62,363 nt of DNA from Microbacterium testaceum (lineage in GTDB: Bacteria; Actinomycetota; Actinomycetes; Actinomycetales; Microbacteriaceae): assembly GCF_001476285.1 (NCBI RefSeq), contig NZ_LDRU01000032.1, positions 1-62,363 on the forward strand, read 5' to 3'. How positions within the stretch are numbered: position 1 is the first letter of the stretch; each line of letters opens with the position of its first letter. A program made the translations under genes and the position numbers. The notes under the pieces are model-generated. The model saw nothing but the letters and a program-made list of their open reading frames with translations. It made no database searches and was not told where the DNA came from. Shown here in pieces: positions 62,356-62,363 of this stretch.

Positions 62356-62363
62356 AGGCCGAA

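Overview
The window is high-GC DNA from a Gram-positive actinobacterium. The protein sequences and the conserved blocks (rpsB-tsf-pyrH-frr-cdsA, gatCAB-ligA-mnmA-cysteine desulfurase, glgX-glgE-glgB, a [2Fe-2S] coproporphyrin-type ferrochelatase) fit the family Microbacteriaceae, most probably Microbacterium; this is judged from the sequence alone. Many genes lack a leader: a TANNNT -10 element lies 6-7 nt in front of the ATG/GTG in at least thirteen of them.

Left part (1-9.9 kb). A partial trigger factor and two tRNA genes (Pro, Gly) are followed by the most accessory-looking locus. It is a tightly coupled operon sdpC-sdpA-sdpB-sdpI (minus strand, 4542 to 1952), which looks like a complete system for making and resisting an SDP-type killing peptide like the Bacillus cannibalism toxin. 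In front of it are a LuxR/NarL-type response regulator and, divergently, a 35-codon ORF ending in a Cys-x5-Cys loop that overlaps the start of a six-helix sensor kinase. SdpC carries the same Cys-x5-Cys spacing at the head of its predicted toxin core. A perfect 16-bp palindrome lies just upstream of sdpC. The Bacillus-type ArsR repressor SdpR is absent, so regulation seems rebuilt around a two-component system, perhaps with a peptide signal. A secreted protein of five Ig-like repeats, a gamma carbonic anhydrase and an alpha/beta hydrolase follow.

Middle part (10-33.8 kb). Mostly core metabolism and housekeeping: Dps, an amidohydrolase with a PaiB-type flavin protein, a Fpg/Nei-type DNA glycosylase with RpiB, ferrochelatase, aminopeptidase N, an MscS channel with a truncated haemoglobin, two thioesterases, EttA, a second SSB, a MocR regulator divergent from a YczE-like membrane protein, oligoribonuclease, a zincin/ClpS/DUF2017-type operon, a small-molecule kinase, a GerW-like protein and DNA polymerase IV. 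tRNA-Arg and tRNA-His flank oligoribonuclease.

Right part (33.9-62.4 kb). gatCAB, an acyl-CoA ligase, ligA, mnmA and a cysteine desulfurase lead to the glycogen/maltosyl block glgX, glgE, glgB. GlgE and GlgB together build alpha-glucan from maltose-1-phosphate and GlgX trims branches. A thioredoxin/TPR chaperone with a two-part membrane protein, an AI-2E-type exporter, a hydrolase/zinc-ribbon/transglycosylase operon, a DivIVA-like repeat protein and the cdsA-frr-pyrH-tsf-rpsB translation block follow. A divergent M23-fold protein closes the window.

Three genome-scale signals run through the window: the leaderless promoter pattern, strong enrichment of the 7-mer GGATGCC/GGCATCC (also in the stems of four intergenic hairpins), and scattered REP-like TTCGACAGGCTCAG elements.
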